From Candidatus Rhodoferax randersensis (lineage in GTDB: Bacteria > Pseudomonadota > Gammaproteobacteria > Burkholderiales > Burkholderiaceae_C), in NCBI GenBank assembly GCA_016718155.1, contig JADKEH010000002.1, positions 62,001-126,000 on the forward strand: a stretch of 64,000 nucleotides of DNA. Direction: 5' to 3'. The notes beneath the pieces were generated by a model. The model made no database searches. It was not told the DNA's origin and saw only the letters and a program-made list of their open reading frames with translations. Made by a program: the position numbers and the translations under genes. Below, piece by piece: positions 1 through 9,570 of the stretch. The first letter of the stretch is position 1; every line of letters begins with the position of its first letter.

Positions 1-363
1 GGGCAAGTCACCTTGCTGACGCATGCCTTCGTACCGCGCAGTGGCTTCCCTGAAATGGCGACCCAGTTAAGCCTCAACCTGCATGACCACCTGGCCGCCG
101 CGTGCCAGAACCTGGACGGCACCGGCGAGTTTCTGGAACAGGCGATATTTGTGGATGAGATCACCGCCGAGTCGGCCTTGCATCTGCACAAGGTCGCGGC
201 ACAGGCCTGGAAGATCGCGTTCCGCACCGTGATGCACGAAGCACAGGCCCGCTTTGACCACGATGCGCTGCACGCCACACCCGAGCAGCGCACGCAACGA
301 GCCCGGTTTGGCGTCTACTTTTATGCAACCGAAGGGAAAGAGAACCATGAACCACCTGCTTGA
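1..363 (+). CDS. DUF6502-like protein, C-terminal part (5' end outside window)
   Basis: The reading frame is already open at base 1, so this is the C-terminal part of a longer protein. The visible 120 residues are mostly helical and acidic or polar, without signal peptide or membrane segment; they include the stretch FLEQAIFVDEITAESALHLH. The pattern resembles the C-terminus of DUF6502 proteins, which I recognise only by general similarity. The function of that family is unknown. Its last 17 bases overlap the start of the following lipoprotein gene, which suggests translational coupling. A TTG at 13 could be read as a start but has no ribosome binding site and the frame continues upstream of it. 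Confidence 0.55.
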   Translation, partial: GQVTLLTHAFVPRSGFPEMATQLSLNLHDHLAAACQNLDGTGEFLEQAIFVDEITAESALHLHKVAAQAWKIAFRTVMHEAQARFDHDALHATPEQRTQRARFGVYFYATEGKENHEPPA

Positions 364-903
364 AACGCTGGTCCGAGCGCGACGTAGCGCCATCACCGCC
401 TGCCTGCGCACCGCTGGCGCACTGAGCCTGGCACTGCTGGCCACCGCCTGCGGGCCCGGCACCGGCGGCACTGGCGTGGGACCGATCGCCGGCGTTTACG
501 TCACCAACAGCGTCCTGGGCGGCACGACTGTTGGATTGAGCACGACCTCAGTGGCGAGCGGTTCGGACTTTGTTGTGTCTTTAACCGCTGACGATATCCG
601 CGTTGAAGGCGTCTGCTGGGCATTCAGCTATGCGGGCGACTGGGTCGAAGTCAATGGCGTCGTGCGGGTCAACGGCTCCTACCGTTCTGGCCCGGCCGGG
701 ACCGACCTGTCAAGGCGCCGGCCACGCCGGCCACGCTGGTGGCGCAGACCGTGCCCGCGGGTTTGTTTGTGACCCTGCTCGATGCCCAGGGCACGACCCT
801 GGCCACTTTTGCCCCAGCCGAGCGAGTACCCGACGGTGTGGCACCGACCTTGCCCGCACCGTGCCTGTCGGTCAAGCCCAGAACGGGCAAGCTGGCCGGC
901 TAG
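347..903 (+). CDS. Small secreted lipoprotein, frame broken by one missing base near 709
   Basis: The ATG at 347 follows a purine-rich GGGAAAGAGAA site and overlaps the end of the upstream gene. The product begins with a basic stretch, a hydrophobic segment (ALSLALLATAC) and a lipobox ending in Cys at about residue 31, followed by a Gly/Thr-rich linker: an exported lipoprotein. The original frame runs into an Arg-rich nonsense tail near 712. Adding one G after position 709 (CTG GTC in place of CTGTC) restores a sensible continuation (VKAPATPATLVAQ, then GLFVTLLDAQGTTLATF) that stops at the TAG at 901-903, giving about 185 residues. Function unknown. The break looks like a homopolymer error, though a true frameshift mutation cannot be excluded. 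Confidence 0.6.
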
Positions 904-990
904 CACTTAGGCTGACGTCACTAACCACGATCAGCCGTACTGCCGACAATGGGGCGGCGTTGCGGCACTACTTGCCGCAGCGCCTTACCC

Positions 991-2253
991 ATGGTCGCAC
1001 CTGCACCCAAGAATCCGCTCAAACACCTGCACCCGTCCGACTACCTCGGACTGGCACGCCTGGCGACCCAGGCCACGGTCGGTGTGGCCGGTATCAGCGA
1101 AGAAGTCCATCAGAACGTCTGGAGCACGCTCGGGGTGAGTGGCGGCGAACAAGCCGGGCGGACCCGCGGCGTTACCGGCCTGGTTTACAAAAGCGTGCGG
1201 GGCGTGACCAAGGCGGTGGCGGGCAGCATTGACGCCGTACTCGGGCGGCTGATTCCGATGTTCGACGCCATCGGCCCGGAGCGGCCCAGTTCAATCGAGC
1301 GCGAGGCCGTTTTGGCCGCGCTCAATGGCGTGATGGGCGACCAGTTGCAGGCCACCGGCAACCCACTGGCCACACCCATGAGTTTTCGCCACCAAGGAAG
1401 CGTGTTGACCGCCGAGCACCTGAAAACTCTGGCCGCGCCGACCGTCAACGGCAAGATCCTGTTGCTGATTCACGGCCTGTGCATGAACGACCTGCAGTGG
1501 ACACAGAACCTCGACAACAGCGGCACCGCCACCTTTGACCATGGCCAGGCGCTGGCCGGCTCGCTGGGCTACACCCCGGTCTACCTGCGCTACAACTCGG
1601 GGCTCCATACCTCGCAGAATGGTCGGGAGCTGGCGGCTCAACTCGAACCGCTATTGCGCGACTGGCCGGTGCCAGTGACCGAGCTCAGCATCCTCGCGCA
1701 CAGCATGGGCGGCTTGATCACGCGCAGCGCGCTCCACTTGGCCAGCCAAAAAGGCCTGCGCTGGACCGCTCACTTGAAAAACATTGTGTTCCTGGGCACG
1801 CCCCACCATGGCGCCCCGATGGAACGCGCGGGTAACTGGATCGACGTGGTGCTGGGCAGCACCCGCTACAGCGCGCCCTTTGCCAAGATCGGCCAGCTGC
1901 GCAGCGCCGGTATCACCGACTTGCGTTACGGCCATGTGCTGGACGTTGACTGGCAGGGCCACGACCGCTTTCGGCGCAGCCCCGACCGTCGCCACGCCTT
2001 GCCGCTGCCCGAGAATGTGCGCTGCTACACCGTGGCGGCCACCACGGCCGCCCAACGCGGCACACTGGCCGAGCGCATGCTGGGCGACGGCCTGGTGCCA
2101 ATCCCGAGTGCACTGGGCCAACACCCCCAGGCAAAGCATCAGTTGGCCTTCAAACCCGAGGCGCAGCGTATCGTCTACGGCATCAATCACTGGGGCCTGT
2201 TGAAGGCCCCTGAGGTGGCACAACAGGTACAACAGTGGTTGGCCGCTGGTTGA
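991..2253 (+). CDS. Alpha/beta-hydrolase, lipase-like (permease-free, cytoplasmic or exported by unknown route)
   Basis: A serine hydrolase of the triacylglycerol lipase/acyltransferase type, about 420 residues from the ATG at 991; a start at 949 would add a poor-quality N-terminus. After an N-terminal region of roughly 150 residues of unknown role come the oxyanion strand LLLIHGLCMND (about 155-165), the nucleophile elbow AHSMGG with Ser near 237, and the GTPHHGAP motif near 270 typical of lipases. A conserved His lies near the C-terminus (GINHWGLL). No clear signal peptide is visible. The substrate cannot be deduced. The 3' end overlaps the convergent diguanylate cyclase gene by 71 bases, so the two tails share DNA in opposite frames. 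Confidence 0.75.
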   Translation: MVAPAPKNPLKHLHPSDYLGLARLATQATVGVAGISEEVHQNVWSTLGVSGGEQAGRTRGVTGLVYKSVRGVTKAVAGSIDAVLGRLIPMFDAIGPERPSSIEREAVLAALNGVMGDQLQATGNPLATPMSFRHQGSVLTAEHLKTLAAPTVNGKILLLIHGLCMNDLQWTQNLDNSGTATFDHGQALAGSLGYTPVYLRYNSGLHTSQNGRELAAQLEPLLRDWPVPVTELSILAHSMGGLITRSALHLASQKGLRWTAHLKNIVFLGTPHHGAPMERAGNWIDVVLGSTRYSAPFAKIGQLRSAGITDLRYGHVLDVDWQGHDRFRRSPDRRHALPLPENVRCYTVAATTAAQRGTLAERMLGDGLVPIPSALGQHPQAKHQLAFKPEAQRIVYGINHWGLLKAPEVAQQVQQWLAAG

Positions 2254-4348
2254 GCAAGCTCGGCCCAAACCGCTGTACGTTGTTGCGACCGAGTGCCTTG
2301 GCCTGGTACATCGCCGCGTCGGCTGCCTTGGACAGGGTGATCTCGTCCTCGCCATGATCCGGGTAGACCGCTACACCACTGCTTGACGAAATTGACACCA
2401 CGTGGCCGCCGGGCAGCTCGAAGGGCTGATTCAGCGCCTGCCGTATCTTCTCGGCCACCATCAGTGCTTGGTCGGGCACCTCAATCGAGGGCAGCAACAC
2501 GACGAACTCGTCGCCGCCCAGGCGCGCGGCGGTATCGACCTCGCGCACGCAATGGTGTATACGTTGCGCCACCGCGTACAGCAGCAAATCGCCAACACCG
2601 TGGCCGAGCGTGTCGTTGATCGGCTTGAACCTGTCCAGGTCGAGAAAGATCAGGGCGAGGTGGGTCTGATCGCGTCGCGCCGTGGCCAGGGCCTGATTGA
2701 GCCGCTCGCTCAAAAGGCGCCGGTTGGGCAGCTTGGTCAGCGGGTCGTACAGGGCCAGTTGGCGAATCTCCTCTTGCGCCTCGCGACGCTCGGTGATGTC
2801 GCGGCTGAAGCCCACGGTGCCGAGCAGGGCGCCTCGGTCGTCGGTCACTGGCGCCCGATAGGTTTCAACCCAGCAGGGCGCGTCGCCCGGGCCCGAGGTG
2901 CAGGACTGTTCCGTCGTCTTCTGCGCAAGCGCCTTCATCACCGCCAGGTCCTCTTCGCGCGCCGTCACCGCAGTTTCGTAGTCGACCAAATCAAATACCG
3001 TTAACCCCACCAGTGCATCGGGCGTTTCGGCCCCGTAAGCATTGGCCACCGCCTGATTGACGGCCAGAAAACGGCCCTCAGTGTCCTTCAGCCACACCTT
3101 GAACGGAAAGCTATCAAGCAAGGCGCGCTGGTAACGCTCTTTCTGACGCAACACGGTAGCGCCTTTAAGCTCAGCTTCGGCCTGCACCACCCGCGTCAGG
3201 TCGTGCTTGAAGACCTTGATGGCGCGCACCATGTCGCCGATTTCATCCGAACGTCCGTCGTTCTCCAAATCATCGATCTGCTGGCGCGAGGCCAGTTGCC
3301 GCAACGCCAGCGTAATCCGCTCCAGGGGGTGAATGATGTCGCGCGCCAACATCGCCGCCGCCAGCAACGAGGCCAGCAGCGTGGCCGCCGTCAGCCCAAT
3401 GATCCACCAGGCGGTCCGAAAGGCATCGGCTTCGAGGCGTTGCGCCTGCGCCAGCAAGTCCGCTGTGACCAGCTCCTCGGCGGCACGCAATGCGTCGATG
3501 CGGCGCGTCGTTACTTCCAGCCATGGCTTGACACCCCCACGCAACGGGTGGCTACGCGAGGCGCCCGCCACCGCCGCCTGGCGCATTTCATCCAGTGCCA
3601 GGGCATCGAGCCCGCTCCAGGCTCGGTCGAGGCGCTCGGTCGCGGGTGGGCCAGCCAGTGAGCGAAACTCATCGAGAAGCAGGCGCTGGCGGTCAATCAA
3701 TTCGATCAGGCGTCTGCCATCAGCATCCTTTATCTGCGCGCCAGAGAAACCGGCCACGCCAACGGCTCGCTCCAGACCGGCGAATTCCTTAGCCTGCATC
3801 AGCCGGGAGTAGGCCGCCAAGGTGCGCGCCAGCGCCGACTGATCACTCGGCACCAGCATCTGCTGCACCACCCGAGTGAGGTCGGCCACCAAGTCGGCGT
3901 AGCTTTGAATCAGGGTGCCGACGGAGATGCTGCGTTGTGTCAACGCGCCACGCCACACGTCCACGCGGTCCACCACCTGTCGCGCCAGCGCGGTCTGCAT
4001 GTCGAGCTCACTGCTCATCCGAGCAGCGTCCAGGTCTTTCAGCGCCAGCACAAAACGGGCGCGAACCTGATCGGTCTGCGCCTGCGCGGTGGCCAGTGCT
4101 CCGGCGTAGTCCTCGTTGGACGAACTGACGTAGGCAGTCGAGATGCCGCGTTCTGTCTGTAGGGTGTGCACCAAGGCATTGACCACGGTAGCAAATTCGA
4201 CCATGGCTCGTACCCGGTCGCTTTCCTGGGCGCTTCGGTAATGCGCGGCACTGCTCCACAACGCGAAACCCAGCATGGCCAGCGTAGGCAAAGCGAGCGC
4301 CATCGCAATGCGCCAGCCAATCGAGACGTTTCGCAAACCGAGTTTCAT
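2183..4348 (-). CDS. Membrane diguanylate cyclase: NIT sensor, HAMP, PAS, GGDEF
   Basis: A 721-residue inner-membrane signalling protein predicted to make cyclic di-GMP. One transmembrane helix lies at about 12-32 and a second at about 313-336. Between them is a helical periplasmic region of the nitrate/nitrite-sensing (NIT) type, with the recognisable QTERGISTAYVSS stretch near 62-75. A HAMP linker, a PAS domain (about 410-525, including the phrase FKVWLKDTEGRFLAVNQA) and a GGDEF domain (about 540-700) follow. The active-site loop is an intact RLGGDEF, and RxxD (REVD) five residues before it is the canonical inhibitory I-site, so both synthesis and product feedback look functional. The ligand is unproven. 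Its C-terminal tail is encoded over the end of the lipase gene. Confidence 0.85.
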   Translation of the reverse strand: MKLGLRNVSIGWRIAMALALPTLAMLGFALWSSAAHYRSAQESDRVRAMVEFATVVNALVHTLQTERGISTAYVSSSNEDYAGALATAQAQTDQVRARFVLALKDLDAARMSSELDMQTALARQVVDRVDVWRGALTQRSISVGTLIQSYADLVADLTRVVQQMLVPSDQSALARTLAAYSRLMQAKEFAGLERAVGVAGFSGAQIKDADGRRLIELIDRQRLLLDEFRSLAGPPATERLDRAWSGLDALALDEMRQAAVAGASRSHPLRGGVKPWLEVTTRRIDALRAAEELVTADLLAQAQRLEADAFRTAWWIIGLTAATLLASLLAAAMLARDIIHPLERITLALRQLASRQQIDDLENDGRSDEIGDMVRAIKVFKHDLTRVVQAEAELKGATVLRQKERYQRALLDSFPFKVWLKDTEGRFLAVNQAVANAYGAETPDALVGLTVFDLVDYETAVTAREEDLAVMKALAQKTTEQSCTSGPGDAPCWVETYRAPVTDDRGALLGTVGFSRDITERREAQEEIRQLALYDPLTKLPNRRLLSERLNQALATARRDQTHLALIFLDLDRFKPINDTLGHGVGDLLLYAVAQRIHHCVREVDTAARLGGDEFVVLLPSIEVPDQALMVAEKIRQALNQPFELPGGHVVSISSSSGVAVYPDHGEDEITLSKAADAAMYQAKALGRNNVQRFGPSLLNQRPTTVVPVVPPQGPSTGPSD

Positions 4349-4491
4349 CAGACTCCTGCCGGAGACCCCATGCTGCAGCCCCGAGGCGCCATAACGCCAA
4401 CTCGGTGCGAGTCGGCGGTGGCATTTTCATTATGCCGCCACCGGCCCACAACGCGAAGCAATAAGGAAGGCCCGGACGTGCGGGATCCGGC

Positions 4492-6582
4492 TCAGACGAA
4501 AACCAAACCGTCCTGCGCCAGACCGGTCAGGCCAATTTGCGTCTGGTTGGCGACTGAGGCCGCCAAGTGCCACAAATAGTCACCTTGCGGATCACTGTCG
4601 AGGGAACTCACGGCGCTGGCCAAAGTGAGGGCATCCGGCGCCTGGCCGTTGACCGTCGTCAACAGGTAGGTGGCGATCTGGGTGTTGTTGGCGCTGCTGT
4701 GACCGGGATTGGCGAGATCACCCCAAACCGGCAGTCGCATCACCGCGCCCGCCAAGGTCTGCAGGGTATAACCCTGGTCGAACAAGTCGATCACGTCCCC
4801 CACCAGTTCAGGCTTGGCGCCCAAAGCTGCGCGTCCCAGCACGGCACCGATCAGCAGGGCCGCCTGGCCGGAAGATTGCGCCACGCCGAGGTCAAGTGCC
4901 ACGCTAACGTCGGGGAATACCAGGCGCTCAACCCGAATTAGGGAGTCCGAACCCTCGCTGCCCGTACCGCCACCGATCAGCAGTGTCTTGATACCGTACT
5001 GCACGACCGTGAAGCCCGACTTGGGCGAACTGTACAGCGCGAAGTCCAAGCCATTGCCGCCATCCAGGTTGTCGTCCCCACCGCCACCGGTGAAGGTGTT
5101 GTTGGCAGAGTCACCAGTCAGTGAATCAGAGTAGGCTGAGCCAATGACTTCTTCGATGCCCGTCAGGCTGTCAGACCCATCCGCCCCGCTGGCCTTGTAC
5201 TCCCACAGGCCCACCGTCACGGCGCCCGCCGCCCCGGAATAGTCCACTGTGTCGACACCCAATCCGCCGTCAATGGTGTCGTCGCCGCCATGACCGATGA
5301 ACGTATTGGCGCCCGCGTTGCCGACCAGGGTATCGGCGAAAGCCGAGCCAATCAGTTGCTCGATGCCGACCAGCGTATCGGCGCCATCACCACCGCTTGC
5401 CGTGCCCAAGGCGAGGTTAGCCGACACTCCTTTGGGCGCATGGGTGTAGTCTGCGGCGTCGAGCGAACCGGCACCACCGTCGAGCAGATCGTCTCCGCCG
5501 TTTCCGCGCAGCACGTTGATACCCGCATCACCAATGAGTTGGTCGTTATAGGCTGAGCCATGGACCTGCTCAATCGAGACCACCGTGTCGGCGCCGTCGG
5601 CGCCGGTTGCCGTGCCGAGCGCCAGGTTCACCACCACCGCACCCGACGCCGACTGGTAGCTGGCCGCATCGCGTCCGCCACCGCCATCGAGCAAGTCATT
5701 GCCAGCGCCGCCTAGCAAGGTGTTGTCGGCGTTGTCGCCAGTCAACACGTCAGCGTAGGCGGAACCGGTCAGCTGTTCGATCCGCGCTAAGGTGTCATTG
5801 CCAGCGCCTCCCGAGGCCGTGCCCGCCGCCAAGCTGGCCGTCACCGCCGATGCCGCGCTCTGGTAACTGGCAATGTCAAATCCCGCGCCGCCATCCAGCG
5901 CATCGTCGCCCGCGTTTCCAATCAGGACGTTGTTGGCCGCATCGCCAGTGATGGCATCGTTGAACAGGGATCCGACCACCGTCTCGATGCTCACCAAGGT
6001 ATCGTTTCCTTCGCCGCCGGAAGTGGTGCCGACCGCCAGGTTGACCTGGATGGCGGACGGCGCGCCCGAATAATCAGCGATGTCAAAGCCACCCTTGCCA
6101 TCCAACGTGTCGGCGCCCGCCCCGCCAGTCAGCGTGTTGTCGTTGGCATCCCCGGACAGGACATCGTCAAAAGCGGAGCCGACTAACTGCTCGATTCGCG
6201 CCAGTTGATCATTTCCCGCACCGCCCGAGCTGCGGCCAATTGTCAAGTCAACGCTGACGCCGGCAGGGGCGTCCCGATAGCTGGCGATGTCGGCCCCATC
6301 CCCGCCATCGAGCAGGTCGTCACCCGCGTTGCCGGTCAGCGTGTTGTTGCCAGCGTCGCCAATGAGCGAGTCCCCAAAGGCTGACCCGGCAATGGCTTCG
6401 AAGTTGGACAACGCGTCTGTGCCGGCGCCGCCCCAGGCGATCCCCGTGCTCAGGTTCACCAGCACGATTGCGGTGCCATTGACGTAGCTCGCGGTATCAA
6501 ACCCGGCGCCACCATCCATGGTGTCGTCGCCGGCTCCGCTGATGAGCGTATCGTTGCCCGATGTCCCGATGATGGCAGCCAT
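4492..6582 (-). CDS. RTX-type calcium-binding repeat protein, eight tandem 69-residue units
   Basis: 696 residues without an N-terminal signal peptide, as expected for a type I secretion substrate. From residue 1 to about 560 the protein is a tandem array of roughly eight units of 69 residues. Each unit has RTX-like nonapeptides (GDAGNNTLTG, GDDLLDGG), then a D-x-A-S-Y step, a VxVNLxxG strand and an IExVxGSxxxDxLxG closing strand. The last ~130 residues are different (ALLIGAVLGRAALG, LFDQGYTLQTLAGAV) and resemble the DUF4214-like tails of secreted RTX proteins in betaproteobacteria, probably carrying the secretion signal. No ABC exporter genes are nearby. It may be a surface or matrix protein; the neighbouring diguanylate cyclase makes a biofilm role conceivable but unproven. 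Confidence 0.8.
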   Translation of the reverse strand: MAAIIGTSGNDTLISGAGDDTMDGGAGFDTASYVNGTAIVLVNLSTGIAWGGAGTDALSNFEAIAGSAFGDSLIGDAGNNTLTGNAGDDLLDGGDGADIASYRDAPAGVSVDLTIGRSSGGAGNDQLARIEQLVGSAFDDVLSGDANDNTLTGGAGADTLDGKGGFDIADYSGAPSAIQVNLAVGTTSGGEGNDTLVSIETVVGSLFNDAITGDAANNVLIGNAGDDALDGGAGFDIASYQSAASAVTASLAAGTASGGAGNDTLARIEQLTGSAYADVLTGDNADNTLLGGAGNDLLDGGGGRDAASYQSASGAVVVNLALGTATGADGADTVVSIEQVHGSAYNDQLIGDAGINVLRGNGGDDLLDGGAGSLDAADYTHAPKGVSANLALGTASGGDGADTLVGIEQLIGSAFADTLVGNAGANTFIGHGGDDTIDGGLGVDTVDYSGAAGAVTVGLWEYKASGADGSDSLTGIEEVIGSAYSDSLTGDSANNTFTGGGGDDNLDGGNGLDFALYSSPKSGFTVVQYGIKTLLIGGGTGSEGSDSLIRVERLVFPDVSVALDLGVAQSSGQAALLIGAVLGRAALGAKPELVGDVIDLFDQGYTLQTLAGAVMRLPVWGDLANPGHSSANNTQIATYLLTTVNGQAPDALTLASAVSSLDSDPQGDYLWHLAASVANQTQIGLTGLAQDGLVFV

Positions 6583-6828
6583 GGAAGTCCCTCTTGAAGC
6601 GGTTGGTCAGGCAGTCTACCCCCTGCCCCGCCCGCTGGACCAGGCCAAGCAAGTTGTCCGCAGGCGTTGTTGTAAGCAGTTGTTTCAACCCTGCGCAGCT
6701 TCAAGGGACGCCATGGCCGCCTTATGTCGCCGAGCCTGGCGCCATGGATATCGACACTCTTGGTGACGGGACAACGGATACTTGAGACGGGTGGCGCTTG
6801 TTACCTCTTTCCCGACGAAGGCAAACTC

Positions 6829-9549
6829 ATGTCGCAAGCGAAATGGCTGGAAATCGGCGCGCTGGTGTCCCTGCTGGTGGCTTGCAGCGGCGGTTCGGCA
6901 CCAGACAACGCCAGTATCGATCACTTAGGCCAGGCCGCATTGGCCCAGAGCCCACCACCCGCCAGCAACTTCGTCAGTCCCGCAAGTGCCAAGCAGCGCG
7001 CCCCAGCGGCCAGCCCCAGCGTCACCGCAAGCGCGTTTCTGGACTGGGCTGAACGCAGCTTCCCCGAGTTGCTGAGCGCGCCCACGCAAAGCCCGGCGCT
7101 GAGCGGCTTTGTGTTGCGCTACTCGCCAAAAACGGCCCTCTACCTTGCCGTGCGCGACGATGGTGACATCTTTGCCCTGGGCCCCCTCACCAGCAACCAG
7201 GTGGTGGCGGTTGGCAAACTGACGGACTTCACCTGCCTGGTCAGTCCTGCCAACTGTCCACCGCCCGACCCAGGCGGGACACCGGTGACAGGGCACCCGC
7301 GTTTGTGGCTCACCGGCGCCGACTTGCCACGCCTGCGTAGTTGGGCTACCGACGCCAACCCGTTGTACCGCGACGGGCTCAAGGTGCTGGCCGCGCGCGC
7401 CAAAACCGAGATGGACCGTGGCGACGTGGCGCGCGATTGCGGCTCCCGCGAGTGGGAGGAGTTTCCGACCGAGATGTACGCCGAGCTGTTCGCGTTCATG
7501 TCGCTGGTCGAGAACGACGCGGCCGTGCAAAGTGACTATGCCCAACGCGCCCGAACGCTTCTGATGACTGCCGTCAATCAGGCCGCGCAAGGACCTGCCA
7601 CGTCCCGTAGCCATGCCTGCGGTTACCCACCTTTCCAGGACCCGGAGTTCTTCACCACTGACTCCAATCGAGCGCGCTGGCATGGCGAGGCATTCCCCCT
7701 GGTGGTGGACTGGATCTACCCGGTGCTGTCGACACAAGACAAGCAGACCATTCGGGCGGTCTTTCTGCGTTGGTCGCAGGAAATAGTGGCCAGCGGTTAC
7801 CACCATCCCGAACCAGTTGGCCTGGTCACTGATCCATCCTTGCTGACGCAGGCCCAAGTGCGCTGGTCGGGCAACAACTACTTCACTGCCCACATGCGCA
7901 ATCTGGGAATGATGGCCCTCGCGCTGGACCCGGACGACGATCCCGGCAACCAGTTGCGCAACTACCTGAGCAACGCCACTGGTGCCTGGTTGTATGTGTT
8001 CGACCACCTGACCAGGACCGATAGCCTGGGCGGACTGCTGCCCGAAGGCTTTGAATACAGTCCGCAATCTGCGAGCTACGCCGCGCAGTTTTTGCTTGCA
8101 CTGCGCACTGCTGGCGCCGACACCTGCGGCGCCCATTGCCAGCTCGGCGCCAACCCATTCTGGGACGACTTCCTTACCGCCTACTACCACGCCCTGAGCC
8201 CGGCCACGATTGCCGACCCGGATTCGGGCGGAACTGCGTACCTGCCGGCCTCCTACGGGGACGCGCAGGCCTACCGCACCCCCGACTTCATCGATGTCTT
8301 TGGCGCCATCGGCGTCTATGACACGCTGAGCAACAACACGCCGCGCCTGAATTCCTTGCGTTGGGCACAGCGCCACACAGCCCCGGGCGGGGCACCGGCC
8401 TTCACCCGACGCACTTCCAACAGCGACGACTTTCGTCACTCGTTGTTGTATTTCATGCTTTACGACCCCGCGGCCGCAAGCGCTGCGGACCCTCGCGCCG
8501 CGCTGGCCCTGTCGCACTTCGCCGCAGGGTTGAACAAGATCCTTGCCCGAACCAGTTGGGAGCCCCAGGCCACCTGGTTCACCTACACGCTGGGCTGGAA
8601 CTTTATCGACCACCAAACCGCCGATGGCAACAATTTTGAGTGGTACCGCCAAGGCGAGTGGTTAACCAAAGCACGCAGCGGTTACCCGGACATCGCAGAG
8701 GGCATCGGCAGTTCAGAGTTCTACAACACCCTGGCCCTGCAAAACAACCAGCCACCAAGGGATCCGGGTGAGTGGCAAAGTGACCTGTGGCGGCGCGGCT
8801 CGCAGTGGAACTACGTGGCCAGTGGCACGCCCAGCCTGCTGGCACGCAGTGACCAGGCCCGGTTTACTTATGCCGTGGGTGACGCAACGAATCTGTACAA
8901 CTCCGCATCAGAAGGCGCCACGGACATCGTGCATGCCAGCCGCTCCATCGTGTGGCTCAAACAGGAGGACGCGGTGGTGGTCTACGACCGCGCGCAATCC
9001 AACACCGCGAATCGCTTCAAGCGTTGGTGGCTGCAACTCGCCAACCCAGCGACAATCGCGGGCAACCGCGCTACATCGACCACACCCGGGGGACAACGAC
9101 TGACCGTGACCAGCCTGCTCCCCGGCGGTGCCACGCTCAGCGCCGTCGGCAGTCCTGGCGAGCCGATCGAGAGTCAGGTGGCACAAGGCGAGCCGATGAA
9201 GGTGCGACTCAGCATTGAAGCAGCCAACAACCCCGCCACAGTTCGGTTCCTGACCGTACTGCAGGCCACCAGCCCGGGCCTGACGCCACCTGACGTGACC
9301 CCCCTTGAAAACGGCCCGCAGACCTGGGCCGGCGCACGGGTCGGCTCCACCATCGTGATGTTCCCGGTAACCTTCGGTGAGACCTTTGAAGGATTGAGCT
9401 ACACCGTCGCGTCGCAGGCCAGCTCGCACCTCGTCACCGGTTTGCTGCCCAACACAGGTTACAACGTAACCCGCGCGGCCGATAGAGTCACCATCGCGCC
9501 GGGCGGCAGCCAGATGACCGATGCTGGCGGGGTGCTGGAGATACGCTAG
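6829..9549 (+). CDS. Heparinase II/III-like lipoprotein with N-terminal FLDWAE-type domain
   Basis: About 906 residues from the ATG at 6829, chosen because it gives a lipoprotein signal (LEIGALVSLLVAC then SGG); the longer frame from 6724 has no such leader. After a low-complexity linker, residues about 65-135 form a small domain (FLDWAERSFPELL ... FVLRYSPKTALYLAV ... DGDIFALGPL ... FTCLV) that I know as a recurrent unnamed module of Comamonadaceae surface proteins. The long middle part resembles the alpha/alpha toroid of alginate lyase and heparinase II/III enzymes (FPTEMYAELFAFMSLVEN, WHGEAFPLVVDWIYPVLS), and the C-terminal third is a beta-rich heparinase II/III-like region (IVWLKQEDAVVVYDRAQ). 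Probably a polysaccharide-degrading enzyme at the outer membrane; substrate unknown. Confidence 0.65.
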   Translation: MSQAKWLEIGALVSLLVACSGGSAPDNASIDHLGQAALAQSPPPASNFVSPASAKQRAPAASPSVTASAFLDWAERSFPELLSAPTQSPALSGFVLRYSPKTALYLAVRDDGDIFALGPLTSNQVVAVGKLTDFTCLVSPANCPPPDPGGTPVTGHPRLWLTGADLPRLRSWATDANPLYRDGLKVLAARAKTEMDRGDVARDCGSREWEEFPTEMYAELFAFMSLVENDAAVQSDYAQRARTLLMTAVNQAAQGPATSRSHACGYPPFQDPEFFTTDSNRARWHGEAFPLVVDWIYPVLSTQDKQTIRAVFLRWSQEIVASGYHHPEPVGLVTDPSLLTQAQVRWSGNNYFTAHMRNLGMMALALDPDDDPGNQLRNYLSNATGAWLYVFDHLTRTDSLGGLLPEGFEYSPQSASYAAQFLLALRTAGADTCGAHCQLGANPFWDDFLTAYYHALSPATIADPDSGGTAYLPASYGDAQAYRTPDFIDVFGAIGVYDTLSNNTPRLNSLRWAQRHTAPGGAPAFTRRTSNSDDFRHSLLYFMLYDPAAASAADPRAALALSHFAAGLNKILARTSWEPQATWFTYTLGWNFIDHQTADGNNFEWYRQGEWLTKARSGYPDIAEGIGSSEFYNTLALQNNQPPRDPGEWQSDLWRRGSQWNYVASGTPSLLARSDQARFTYAVGDATNLYNSASEGATDIVHASRSIVWLKQEDAVVVYDRAQSNTANRFKRWWLQLANPATIAGNRATSTTPGGQRLTVTSLLPGGATLSAVGSPGEPIESQVAQGEPMKVRLSIEAANNPATVRFLTVLQATSPGLTPPDVTPLENGPQTWAGARVGSTIVMFPVTFGETFEGLSYTVASQASSHLVTGLLPNTGYNVTRAADRVTIAPGGSQMTDAGGVLEIR

Positions 9550-9570
9550 TGGTCAAAGCCGCTGCAACCA

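Noticed and set aside
4410..4450. Hairpin of GGCGGTGGCAT and ATGCCGCCACC type as terminator of the RTX gene
   Set aside because: Arms mismatch on the relevant strand and no T-run follows.
4492..6582. CRISPR-like array suspected from the regular 207-bp periodicity
   Set aside because: The repeats are in frame and encode RTX units; there is no repeat-spacer structure.
6925..8652. Long minus-strand open frame (575 codons) opposite the heparinase-like gene
   Set aside because: Antisense shadow of a high-GC coding region; no motif, and composition is that of a complementary frame.
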